Of a stretch of 64,000 nt of DNA, positions 52,076-60,446 are shown piece by piece. The DNA lies in assembly GCA_002480645.1 (NCBI GenBank), contig DLCN01000019.1, forward strand, positions 238,145-302,144. The letters are read 5' to 3'. This DNA is from Balneolaceae bacterium UBA7797 (GTDB lineage: Bacteria; Bacteroidota; Rhodothermia; Balneolales; Balneolaceae). The stretch's first letter is position 1. Each line of letters begins with the position of its first letter. A program made the translations under genes and the position numbers. Under the pieces are notes generated by a model that made no database searches, was not told the origin of the DNA, and was given only the letters and a program-made list of their open reading frames with translations.

Positions 52076-52132
52076 CTTACTGATCAACATCAGAAAGCAC
52101 GCATTGTTACCTGCATGCAGACTGAAAGTTCT

Positions 52133-54502
52133 TTACTGCGTTACTTTGAATCTGGTTTTTCTGCCGAATGGATTCTTTGTCAATTTACCGTTTTTCAATT
52201 CAAGGGTTTCTACTTTTTTTGAATCCGGTTTATACAATAATCCGGTACCATTTCCATCCTTTGAATAAACCTTCAATTCCAGATTTCCCCAGTCCAGATC
52301 TTTGGTGGTTTGCACCAGGTCGGCATGCGGAATTACAGCTCCGTCTCGAACCAGAATGATGATCGGAATTTCACCGGCTTCTATAGTATGGAACCCTCCT
52401 TCATAGATTTTTCCGGTTTGATAGTCGTGCCACACAGTTCCCATTGGCAAATATACGGACCGCTCTTCCACATTTTCGAACAACGGAGCCACCAACATGT
52501 CATTACCGAATAGATATTGATCATCCACCAGCCATGCGCCGGCATCCTCAGGAAATTCAACAAACAGAGCTCGCAGCATCGGTAATCCACGCTCTGAGGC
52601 ATATTTACCTTGTGAATAGATGTACGGAATCAACCGATACCGCATATTATCCGCTTTACGGAATCCGGCCAGGAATTCATCGCTGTATTCCCACGGTTCG
52701 GTGGGCGGATTTCCATGCGATCGCACATGTGAAGTCAACATTCCGAACGGCGTCCAGCGGCGATACACATCTTCCGGTGTAGCCGTCACGAAACCACCGA
52801 TATCATGGCTCCAGAAGGTGAAACCACTCAACCCGATAGAAAGTCCGGCCCGGAGCGTTGCTGACATCGCGCCGTCTGTTGTGGCAGGATCTCCGCCCCA
52901 GTGCACCGGATACCGCTGACTTCCCGCCCAGGTACTGCGTGCCCAGATAAAACCTTCGCCGTTTACTTCTTTAGTTACTTCCGATACTGCTTTATTGTAG
53001 CGCAGCGGATATAAATTGTGTTCGTAAAATCCGGTTCTTCCTGAGGCATATATTCCTTCTTCGGGCGCGGCTTCTCCGAAATCTACTTTGATGGCACCTA
53101 CTCCCAACTCAATGAGCGGGCGGATCTTCCCCTGATACCATTCCACTGCTCCGGGATTCGAAAAGTCGATAATTGCATCTTCCACCGGAATATTTCCCTT
53201 TCGGTCTTTGATCGCGTAGCCATTTTCGGTGAGTTCGTCGTACAATTTATTCTCGGGCGTCATGTAGGGTAACTGCCACAACGAAATGTGAAAACCTTCC
53301 TCTTTAAAATCATTGATCATTTTCTGAGGATCGGGGAAACGATCCGCCGGGAAGGTATAATCTGCCCGCCAGTCCACGCCAAACCAACCGGTATCGAAGT
53401 GAAGTACATCGGCCGGAATTTCATACTCCCGCAATTGCTCGATCACATCGTATCCATCCTGTGCAGAGAAATACGTGATACGACTCATCCAGAAGCCGAA
53501 ACTCCATAGTGGTGGCATTTGGGCCTTCCCGGTCAGGTCGGTGTATTCATCAAGAATATCTTTCGGTTCGCCTACAAAAAAGAAGAGATCCACTACATCG
53601 TCGCCGATCATCATTGAATTGACTGAACCATAGTATTTGCCCACATCCACCGATATGGGTGTAGAATGATGCATGAACACACCGTAACCGCGGCTGCTCA
53701 TATAAAACGGAATAGGCTTGTACATGGTCTCGTTTTGCGTGCCGTTGGCATCATCCACCCAAAGCACCACTTTTGAGCCGCGTTTGTTGAACTCGGTGAA
53801 GGATTCTCCGAAACCAAAGATCTTTTCTCCCGGTGAAAGGGAAGTCACCGCGTTGTAACTACGGGAATAATCGCTGGCTCGCCGGACGTATGAAAACGGC
53901 ATTACCGGCGTGAAGGTGTTGGTTACATCGGTGCGGTGAACAGTGCTGGTGAGTAGTTTTCCGTCTGCATCATATAAATATACATGCCACGGATATTCGG
54001 TTACCACTACGCTGGCATATTTGCTGAAATAGCGATGACCACCTTCAATTTTTTCGTACTTCCATACTTTTCGCATATCAGGAGCTGTACCATCGATCAA
54101 CATCAGGGAAGGTTCATTATCCACAAACTGCGGGCCGGAGATCGCCTTTAGCCGAACGGTTCGCTCACTCACAAACTGCAACCTGAACGGAAGCTCCGGA
54201 CTCGCCTGATATTCCGTAGTCGGAAATTCATTCGCTTCCACCGGAACAAGAGCGGCCAGCATGTTATTGAATGCCTGACGTGTTGCATATTCATGGCGCA
54301 GATATTTAATGGTCCCCGATGCCGTGGCGGGATCGAATGAAGCCAGTGAATCAGCAAAATAATAGGTGTTTTTGAAGCTGTTGAAATCGGAGGAAATGTC
54401 GGTGGGCTCATTCAGCATATCGGTGCCCTGCAATTGTGCCCGGCCCGACTGAGTCAGCATCACCGAGAGCAATCCTGCGATCAGATAGGTTAGTTTTTTC
54501 AT
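52133..54502 (-). CDS. Secreted glycoside hydrolase family 31, alpha-xylosidase-like
   Basis: A 789-residue protein with a signal peptide (MKKLTYLIAGLLSVMLTQSGRA). The GH31 barrel has LHFDTGWFGVDWRADYTF, LWQLPYMTPENKLYDEL and the nucleophile segment GAIKVDFGEAAPEEGIYA (Asp at about 472), which is the KxDFGE form of YicI-like alpha-xylosidases rather than the WxDMNE of alpha-glucosidases. The acid/base region is GGDPATTDGAMSATLRAGLS with FWSHDIGGF. The N-terminal beta-sandwich and C-terminal domains are complete. It removes alpha-xylose, for example from xyloglucan oligomers, together with the GH2 enzyme encoded 18 bases upstream. Confidence 0.92.
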   Translation of the reverse strand: MKKLTYLIAGLLSVMLTQSGRAQLQGTDMLNEPTDISSDFNSFKNTYYFADSLASFDPATASGTIKYLRHEYATRQAFNNMLAALVPVEANEFPTTEYQASPELPFRLQFVSERTVRLKAISGPQFVDNEPSLMLIDGTAPDMRKVWKYEKIEGGHRYFSKYASVVVTEYPWHVYLYDADGKLLTSTVHRTDVTNTFTPVMPFSYVRRASDYSRSYNAVTSLSPGEKIFGFGESFTEFNKRGSKVVLWVDDANGTQNETMYKPIPFYMSSRGYGVFMHHSTPISVDVGKYYGSVNSMMIGDDVVDLFFFVGEPKDILDEYTDLTGKAQMPPLWSFGFWMSRITYFSAQDGYDVIEQLREYEIPADVLHFDTGWFGVDWRADYTFPADRFPDPQKMINDFKEEGFHISLWQLPYMTPENKLYDELTENGYAIKDRKGNIPVEDAIIDFSNPGAVEWYQGKIRPLIELGVGAIKVDFGEAAPEEGIYASGRTGFYEHNLYPLRYNKAVSEVTKEVNGEGFIWARSTWAGSQRYPVHWGGDPATTDGAMSATLRAGLSIGLSGFTFWSHDIGGFVTATPEDVYRRWTPFGMLTSHVRSHGNPPTEPWEYSDEFLAGFRKADNMRYRLIPYIYSQGKYASERGLPMLRALFVEFPEDAGAWLVDDQYLFGNDMLVAPLFENVEERSVYLPMGTVWHDYQTGKIYEGGFHTIEAGEIPIIILVRDGAVIPHADLVQTTKDLDWGNLELKVYSKDGNGTGLLYKPDSKKVETLELKNGKLTKNPFGRKTRFKVTQ

Positions 54503-54520
54503 GGTTGTTTCCGTTGACTC

Positions 54521-56941
54521 TTAGTGTGTTTTTATAGAAATCGTTTGTGTGGGTAATCCTTCGGATGTTGCCGTTACAGTAATTTCTCCGGTTTCTTCAG
54601 TGGATTGTACAATCAGCAGCGCCTTGCCGTTGAAGGATTTTCGTTGTTCAGCTTTGAAGGATTCGTGACTGGTCGGATCCCCGTTATCCACGCCCACAAT
54701 TTTGCCCGGTCCACTTACTTCAAACTGAATACGGTTATTTGCAGTCGGAACAGGAATGCCGTCAGCATCCAGAATTTCTATGGTGATGAAGCTTAGATCG
54801 TAACCATCGGCTGTAATTTCGTTTCGGTCGGCCGTTAGATTGATGGAGGCCGCATCACCGGCTGTTTGTATGATGGTTTCTTTAACCGTTTCTCCATCCT
54901 TACGGGAAATGGCTTTAAGTTCGCCCGCTTCAAAAGGAGTCCGCCACTGTACGTTCAGATCATCCTCTGATTTTGAACGGGTACCGAGCGATTCGCCATT
55001 CAAAAATAGTTCAACCTCTTCAGCATTATTGTAGTACGCCCACACATCCACAGTATCCCCCTCTGACCAGTTCCAGTGCGGAAAAATGTGCAGCACCGTT
55101 TTATCCGTCCATTCACTTTGGTACATGTAGTAGCTGTCTTTCGGGAATCCCGCCAGATCGACAATTCCGAAATAGGAACTGCGTGACGGCCACACGTACG
55201 GAGTCGGTTCGCCGAGGTAATCAAATCCCGTCCAGATAAACATCCCTGAAATAAAATCGTGAGCCTTTACCACTTTCCAGGTTTCTTCGTGCGTAGAGCC
55301 CCATGGCGTACTTACATGATCATAGGCCGAGACCGTGTTGTCGGGGTTACCGTCTTCAAACAATTTGTCCCAGCGCTCCGGCCAGCGCCGAACACTATCG
55401 GAAGGTAGATAAATATCGTATGCACCCCGGGTTGCGAGTGCTGAAGTCGTCTCCGTTGCGATCATCGGTGTACCGGGGAAGTTTTCATAATGCTCCGGAT
55501 ATAATTCATGGTGGTAATTATATCCGATCACATCCAAGGCGCCGGAAGTAGCGATGGTATTTCCTTCGTTGGGCGGATTCATACCGTCGGTGATGGCTCG
55601 TGTGGTATCGAGACTGCGCACAATTTCCGCCAGTTCCCGGGCAATTTCAGTTCCCGCGGGATCACCCCATTGCTCCAGAATTTCATTTCCGATACTCCAC
55701 ATCACCACACTTGGGTGATTCCGGTCCCGTTTGATGAAATCGCGCAGATCACGCTCGTGCCAATCTTCCCAATAGACGCTGTAATCATACTCCACTTTAG
55801 ACTTCGACCACACATCGAATACTTCATCCATCACCAGAAAGCCCATTTCATCGGTAAGTTCCAGTAACTCCGGTGCCGGTGGATTGTGAGCCGTTCTGAT
55901 AGCGTTGACGCCCATTTCTTTTAAAATTTCCAACTGCCGTTCAATGGCACGTTTATTTACGGCGGCACCCAATGCTCCCAGATCATGGTGATTATTCACA
56001 CCCAGCATTTTTACCGGCTCGCCATTCAGCAAAAAGCCTTTTTCAAGATCAAATTCTGTACTTCTGATTCCGAAAGTGGTTTTGTAGGTATCAACAAGTA
56101 CACCCCCAAGATAAACGAGGGTGTTCAGTTCATATAAATTCGGATCGTTTATATCCCATAATTCAGGATCGGGAACCGGAATGAAATGCGTGATGGTTTT
56201 CGATTCATCTCTTGAAATTGTGCTCGCGGTACTTTTTTCGGCCACTTTTTTTCCTTCAAACCAGACTTCCGAAAACAAACGAACCAACTGCTCCTCTCCA
56301 TGATTTTCAAGCGTTGTTTCTACCGTCACCTCTGCATGTTCGTCGGAAACATCCGAAGTAGTTACATAGGTGCCGTTTTCTGCCACTCGCACTTTGTTTG
56401 TCTTGGTAAGCCATACATTCCGGTAAATTCCCGAGCCGGAATACCAGCGTGAGTTGGGCTGTTGGGAATTATCTACTTTTACAAGAATCCGGTTCCAGCT
56501 ATTCAGGTTCAAATGCGGTGTTAAATCATAGGTAAATCCGATGTACCCGTTCGGACGTTTACCCAGATATTCTCCATTAATCCAGACTTCGCTGTTCATG
56601 TATACACCATCGAAACGGATTGAAATGTGTTTGGCAGAATCTTCGGCAGGCACCATAAACTCTTTTTTATACCACCCTAAACCACCGGGTAACGCTCCAC
56701 CTCCCACTCCGGCAGGATGATCGGGACTGAATTCACCCTCGATACTCCAGTCATGCGGCAGATCGAGATCGCGCCAGTTTACTCCATCGGCATTTACTGC
56801 GCCAACATCATTCACTTCATCAAAGGTAAATTGCCATCCCCGGTTGAAGTCGGTCGTCTGTCTGACTTCTTCCGGTTCCGGCGAAGAGCAAGCCATCATT
56901 AACAAAACAAGTAGCCCTAAAGAAATAATGCTCTGTTTCAT
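54521..56941 (-). CDS. Glycoside hydrolase family 2 beta-galactosidase lipoprotein
   Basis: An 806-residue protein with a lipobox (LLVLLMMACSSPEPEE). Domains in order: GH2 sugar-binding sandwich (about 30-190, with FDGVYMNSEVWINGEYLGKR), Ig-like domain (about 195-300), TIM barrel (about 305-590, with GVNAIRTAHNPPAPELLELT, acid/base Glu in VVMWSIGNEILEQ near 420, nucleophile Glu in IATETTSALATRG near 495), then DUF4982 (about 610-680, WNWSEGDTVDVWAYYNNAEE) and a C-terminal Big-type domain. It should be exported and surface-attached, cleaving terminal beta-galactose. First of two GH genes in the operon; xyloglucan or galacto-oligosaccharides are likely targets. Confidence 0.94.
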   Translation of the reverse strand: MKQSIISLGLLVLLMMACSSPEPEEVRQTTDFNRGWQFTFDEVNDVGAVNADGVNWRDLDLPHDWSIEGEFSPDHPAGVGGGALPGGLGWYKKEFMVPAEDSAKHISIRFDGVYMNSEVWINGEYLGKRPNGYIGFTYDLTPHLNLNSWNRILVKVDNSQQPNSRWYSGSGIYRNVWLTKTNKVRVAENGTYVTTSDVSDEHAEVTVETTLENHGEEQLVRLFSEVWFEGKKVAEKSTASTISRDESKTITHFIPVPDPELWDINDPNLYELNTLVYLGGVLVDTYKTTFGIRSTEFDLEKGFLLNGEPVKMLGVNNHHDLGALGAAVNKRAIERQLEILKEMGVNAIRTAHNPPAPELLELTDEMGFLVMDEVFDVWSKSKVEYDYSVYWEDWHERDLRDFIKRDRNHPSVVMWSIGNEILEQWGDPAGTEIARELAEIVRSLDTTRAITDGMNPPNEGNTIATSGALDVIGYNYHHELYPEHYENFPGTPMIATETTSALATRGAYDIYLPSDSVRRWPERWDKLFEDGNPDNTVSAYDHVSTPWGSTHEETWKVVKAHDFISGMFIWTGFDYLGEPTPYVWPSRSSYFGIVDLAGFPKDSYYMYQSEWTDKTVLHIFPHWNWSEGDTVDVWAYYNNAEEVELFLNGESLGTRSKSEDDLNVQWRTPFEAGELKAISRKDGETVKETIIQTAGDAASINLTADRNEITADGYDLSFITIEILDADGIPVPTANNRIQFEVSGPGKIVGVDNGDPTSHESFKAEQRKSFNGKALLIVQSTEETGEITVTATSEGLPTQTISIKTH

Positions 56942-56943
56942 AG

Positions 56944-57411
56944 TTAATCGATCAGCTTGGTCATAAAGAAATAGTGTGGATCCCCATATCTGAATCCGCT
57001 TCGCTCATATAATCTTCTGGCGGGATTATTATCCAGCACTTCCAGCGTAACTTTACAGCAATCCAGTGCTTTGGCTTTGTCCGATACGGCGTCAATCAGC
57101 TTTCCCCCAACTCCTTTTCCTCTGGCATCGGGTACCACACCCAGATCATGAATATTAATGAGAGGTTTGGCATAGAAGGTTGAAAAACCCATAAAACAGT
57201 TCGCTATTCCTACCGGATCATCGCCATCCAAAGCAATAAATCCCAGGTAATTTCCTGCTCTTTTTAAACCGGCGATCAACGAATCATATACTTCTTTTTT
57301 TAATGGCTCTCCCCCACCCATTTCGTCCATCGCATACGCATTGGTGAGGTAAAGAATGTATTCTGTGTGCGTGGGATTTTCTAAATCCGCCTCTATGATA
57401 TTCAAATCCAT
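56944..57411 (-). CDS. GNAT-family N-acetyltransferase (second paralogue), leads the GH2/GH31 operon
   Basis: A 155-residue protein from ATG 57411 (MDLNIIEADLENPTHTEYIL); a TTG three codons upstream is open. The GNAT core is NIHDLGVVPDARGKGVGGKL and CKVTLEVLDNNPARRLYERS followed by GFRYGDPHYFFMTKLID. It shares IxxADLEN, GFSTFxAKPLINIHD and VxPDARG with the acetyltransferase at 51387-51878. Only two bases separate it from the beta-galactosidase gene, so it belongs to that operon. A sugar acetyltransferase role is tempting from context but the fold subgroup does not require it. Confidence 0.9.
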   Translation of the reverse strand: MDLNIIEADLENPTHTEYILYLTNAYAMDEMGGGEPLKKEVYDSLIAGLKRAGNYLGFIALDGDDPVGIANCFMGFSTFYAKPLINIHDLGVVPDARGKGVGGKLIDAVSDKAKALDCCKVTLEVLDNNPARRLYERSGFRYGDPHYFFMTKLID

Positions 57412-57530
57412 TATTCCCAATAATAAAATGTTTTGACTAAAGTGCTAAAATGACACTAATCCCGCAAGAACGGGAATTTTTATCATACACTCAGAAACTT
57501 ATGCCGATAAAGTGATTATACTACTCGGCC

Positions 57531-58304
57531 ATGAAATGCTTCACTCATAACGATCTTATACGCCCATATCTGTTTCTTTTTGTATGGATAGCGGGTTTCA
57601 ACTGCACCTTTTTCCCGGGGCATTCAAACACCGGTCCTTACACAAATACCGCACCGGTAGGTACATCGGCCGGTTACCTGCTCGACGATTATCTGTTCAC
57701 TGAATTGATCGTGGAAATTGATTTTGTGGATGGGTACGAACCAGAGGATTCAACTATCGACACCCTATCCGCCTTTCTGAGGAAATATCTGGATAAACCG
57801 GATGGTATTTCCATCATTCTGGATGATAGTATCGATCGCCCGAAAAAGGCAGTAGATCACGCTGAGGACCTGTACACACTTGAAAAAAAGCATCGCGATT
57901 ATTTCCCCGCTGATTCTTCTCTTACTATCTACATTTTGATTCTGGATGAGGGTGAGATCAAAGATCATACTGATGGCATCGCCTATCTGAATACATCCAT
58001 TGCCGTATTCTTTAAACCCATACGCGAGAACTTTGGAAAAATAGGTCAGCCTGAAACATCAACTGTGGAAAGTGCTGTACTTCTTCATGAATTCGGCCAT
58101 TTGCTGGGATTAGTTAACAAGGGAATTCGCATGAAAACCGAACATCAGGCAAAAAACCGAGGAGCACATTGTACCGTTGACAGTTGTCTGATGCACTCAC
58201 CGATTAAAACCTCAGACGGAAACTGGAATCTGAACGGTGGCATCATCCCGGATCTGTGTGAGTTTTGCCGGATGGATTTGGAAGCAGCGAGAAAGATAAA
58301 ATAG
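57531..58304 (+). CDS. Archaemetzincin-like secreted metallopeptidase
   Basis: A 257-residue protein with an N-terminal hydrophobic segment (PYLFLFVWIAGFNCTFFP). The zinc site is LHEFGHLLGLVNKG at about 182-195. The conserved third-ligand and Met-turn region comes about 25 residues later as AHCTVDSCLMHSPI, closing like archaemetzincin HC-x4-CxM. So the usual HExxHxxGxxHC spacing is interrupted by roughly 20 residues (IRMKTEHQAKNRG). I recall related bacterial membrane-associated metalloproteases with this same form. FCRMDLEAARK follows near the C-terminus with Cys. Likely periplasmic or lipid-anchored; substrate unknown. A stretch of repeats begins right after. Confidence 0.75.
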   Translation: MKCFTHNDLIRPYLFLFVWIAGFNCTFFPGHSNTGPYTNTAPVGTSAGYLLDDYLFTELIVEIDFVDGYEPEDSTIDTLSAFLRKYLDKPDGISIILDDSIDRPKKAVDHAEDLYTLEKKHRDYFPADSSLTIYILILDEGEIKDHTDGIAYLNTSIAVFFKPIRENFGKIGQPETSTVESAVLLHEFGHLLGLVNKGIRMKTEHQAKNRGAHCTVDSCLMHSPIKTSDGNWNLNGGIIPDLCEFCRMDLEAARKIK

Positions 58305-58359
58305 TTGCTGCTTGCTCAGTAAGAATCTAAATACTATTAACTTAAAGGCAGAAGACTGA

Positions 58360-58482
58360 AAGTCCCTTCTAGAGAAGGGGTCTAAGGGTTTGTTATTATT
58401 GTGTTGCAAGTCCAATCCAGAAATTCACTGCAAGTTCACCGACCCCACCCGGCCTCCCCTTCTCAAGGGGAGGAGCTTTTTT
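58360..58482. repeat. Paired-hairpin repeat module, copy 2
   Basis: Left hairpin CCCTTCT ag AGAAGGG (58364-58379), a middle of about 70 bases, and right hairpin CCTCCCCTT ctc AAGGGGAGG (58453-58473) followed by TTTTTT. Its middle differs from copies 1 and 3, but both ends agree. Confidence 0.7.
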
Positions 58483-58867
58483 ATCAGCATTCATGCTTGT
58501 TAAGAGTCATCCTGAACCGTCGTTTGACGGTGAAGGATCTGCCAAGCTATGAAAAAGCAAGAAAGTATCGACAAGTTTTATTCTCTTACCAGTCACCGCT
58601 CCTCTATCCTTAATTTTAATTTTTTAATTCCTCAATATTCGAAGCGAACACAAACCGTGGCAATCTCTGAATCTCTACCCAAATCTGATTTTATTACCAC
58701 TTTTGAGCGACCAAAAGAGGAGTAAAAGTCGCCGGAAGAAATGAAGATGGCGTTATACCCATTTGTTGATGTCTTTTCCTGCTCTGAACTACTCCTCCCA
58801 CTAACCCATTAGTCCCGCATTTCTCCCGTATGCTATTTTGGAGCTCGTAAATTATTATAAATACCCA

Positions 58868-59000
58868 TCAAAAGTCCCCTCTTGAGAGGGAATTTTGGGG
58901 TGTGTAACATACAAGCTCATCCACCATTCAAAGCTTATAATCCTACTCTGGGTTTTTCGACCCCACCCGGCCTCCCCTTCGCAAGGGGAGGAGCTCATTA
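58868..59000. repeat. Paired-hairpin repeat module, copy 3
   Basis: Left hairpin CCCTCTTGAGAGGG (58877-58890), then ggggtgtgtaacatacaagc as in copy 1, and right hairpin CCTCCCCTT cgc AAGGGGAGG (58971-58991). Closest relative of copy 1. Confidence 0.75.
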
Positions 59001-59257
59001 ACAATAAATGTTCCCTTAAAATAGTCATCCATATCCGTCCAGAAACTTTGGGGCCTAGAAGAATCCGCCAAACGTTGAACCAACACGAATAGAACAATGG
59101 TTTAAGGCTTTTGTACAACTTTGAAATCCAACTCAAAACTCAACACTAATCACTCAAAACTGCGAAGCTTGCATTCTTAATTCAGCGCAGCGGTGAGCTC
59201 AACACTGCGAAGCCACCAATACTAAATTCTTAATTCCGCGAAACGAATGGGTTTACC

Positions 59258-59281
59258 GTACTTTTGTGTGGACAAAAGTAC
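59258..59281. repeat. Isolated strong hairpin in repeat region
   Basis: GTACTTTTGT and ACAAAAGTAC form a perfect 10-bp stem around GTGG, followed by caaaaacca. A similar motif recurs in Bacteroidota genomes as I recall, usually beside repeats rather than genes. Confidence 0.5.
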
Positions 59282-59664
59282 CAAAAACCACCACCAGTGA
59301 ATTCCGGGCGGGATTCCTCCTGCGTTCGCTCCATAAATCCGAAGGTCCATGAATGATCCCCGACAGTCTATACTTTTCATCCGGAGCGGATTTATGGGTC
59401 CGCTTCGCCGGGACACGCTCCCTTCTTCAGACTCTATCTCCGCCCGTAATTCTAAGGGTGGAACTATGTTAGGAAGCCGTGAATCTAGGTTCCAGCCCAT
59501 AATTTATAAGTCAACGAAATCCTTCATCCAGAGTGCAAAGATGGATCTGCCAAACGTTGAACTGACAAGAAAATACCTACGATTGAGAACTGATGAACCA
59601 CCACAGATCTCCAATTCTTAATTTTGAATTTTGAATTCCGCGAAGCGTATGCGAAGCGGCGAGC

Positions 59665-60174
59665 TTAAAACTGTGCGGCACCACTTACTTCCACATCCGT
59701 AAATTTGGATGTAAATTTTTCAGAGCCGAAATCGTTGCTGTATTCAAAATCTATGGTTCCGGAAACCAGATCGTTTTCGCGGTCTACTTTGGTGAAAGTG
59801 AGATTAAATTCAGCGGGAGTTCCACCTGCTGATAAATTGCCATTAAATGTAAAGGTGCCGTTTTCACCTGAATAGGTTACACCTTTTTCAAACTGGATAA
59901 AGGCGCCATTGGTGGGTGCATTCGCAGGATCGTCATCGGCATTGATCACAAAACGAACCCGCTCCTGTGGTCCGGACGGAGGAAACTGATAGATGAACTG
60001 CATGCGTTCTCTGGTGTGCTGTGTCTGACCCACATTGGATTGCACTTCTAATTCCAGATCCAGATTAAAACACTGATCATTCAAATTGGAATTAGTGCTG
60101 CAACTTTCCTCCTTTTTACAAGCTGTTGATAGTATAAAAGCGGAAAGAAGGAAAAGAGAAAGTAATCGGTTCAT
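59665..60174 (-). CDS. Small lipoprotein, lipocalin-like or beta-sandwich, unknown function
   Basis: A 169-residue protein with a lipoprotein signal (MNRLLSLFLLSAFILSTACK, lipobox LSTAC). Nearly all of the mature part is predicted beta strand with polar loops: LDLELEVQSNVGQTQHTRER, GENGTFTFNGNLSAGGTPAE and LVSGTIDFEYSNDFGSEKF. The GTxxGNLSAxG form and the FTKVD..NDLVSGTIDFE close recall DUF-type lipoproteins in which a metal or ligand loop precedes a closing strand. The Cys pair SCSTNSNLNDQC at about 25-37 may form a disulfide. No family recognised. Single gene between repeats. Confidence 0.75.
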   Translation of the reverse strand: MNRLLSLFLLSAFILSTACKKEESCSTNSNLNDQCFNLDLELEVQSNVGQTQHTRERMQFIYQFPPSGPQERVRFVINADDDPANAPTNGAFIQFEKGVTYSGENGTFTFNGNLSAGGTPAEFNLTFTKVDRENDLVSGTIDFEYSNDFGSEKFTSKFTDVEVSGAAQF

Positions 60175-60300
60175 AGCTCAATGGATTTGATTTCCACCAA
60201 GCTAATGGAATGAACCAAGCCTATAAATAACCCGAATTAGGTATATCAGTATTCAGCTCTCTATCCAATTTTATCTTAATAGTTCTCCAACCTACAACCC

Positions 60301-60399
60301 TTGTCATCCGCCAGACCGACCTAAGCGGTCGGACGGAAACCCCGGATGGAAATTCTGAGATCACTTCGCTTCGCTCGTGAATGGAAAAATTTTCACTCG
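60301..60399. repeat. Further intergenic hairpin and repeat text
   Basis: The sequence tgtcatccgccagaccgacc, a hairpin CCGACC taagc GGTCGG (60316-60332) and cacttcgcttcgctcgtga occupy the gap between the small lipoprotein gene and the next gene. They resemble decayed dispersed repeats like those in copy A and copy B. No gene. Confidence 0.45.
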
Positions 60400-60446
60400 T
60401 TCCGAAGCTCCTGCTTCGGAATGCCCGCCGGAAGCTCTGCTTCCAT
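60400..60446. repeat. Double-hairpin repeat, copy 1
   Basis: CCGAAGC tcct GCTTCGG followed after a short spacer by GGAAGC tct GCTTCC. It sits directly after the stop codon of the gene at 60446-61768 (on the minus strand). A second copy, differing by a few bases, follows the stop region of the neighbouring paralogue at 61803-61849. Confidence 0.75.

Larger units (their letters stand above)
58320..59655. repeat. Gene-free mosaic of dispersed repeats (copy B)
   Basis: These 1.3 kb contain no credible gene; short frames here are low-complexity shadows. The stretch contains two paired-hairpin modules, a gtcatcctgaaccgtcg/gaaggatctgcc-type unit (58507-58545), the block shared with copy A (58645-58920: cgaacacaaaccgtggcaat, ttttgagcgaccaaaag, gtcgccggaagaaatg, cccgcatttctcccg), a variant of atctgccaaacgttgaa near 59060 and 59540, the phrase aactcaaaactcaacactaa (59120s), a strong hairpin at 59258 and an ggagcggatttatgggtccg block near 59385. 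It is a mosaic of decayed repeat units. Confidence 0.75.

Noticed and set aside
58401..59621. Several 60-95 codon frames on both strands
   Set aside because: All lie in repeat mosaic B, overlap each other and lack starts with ribosome sites.
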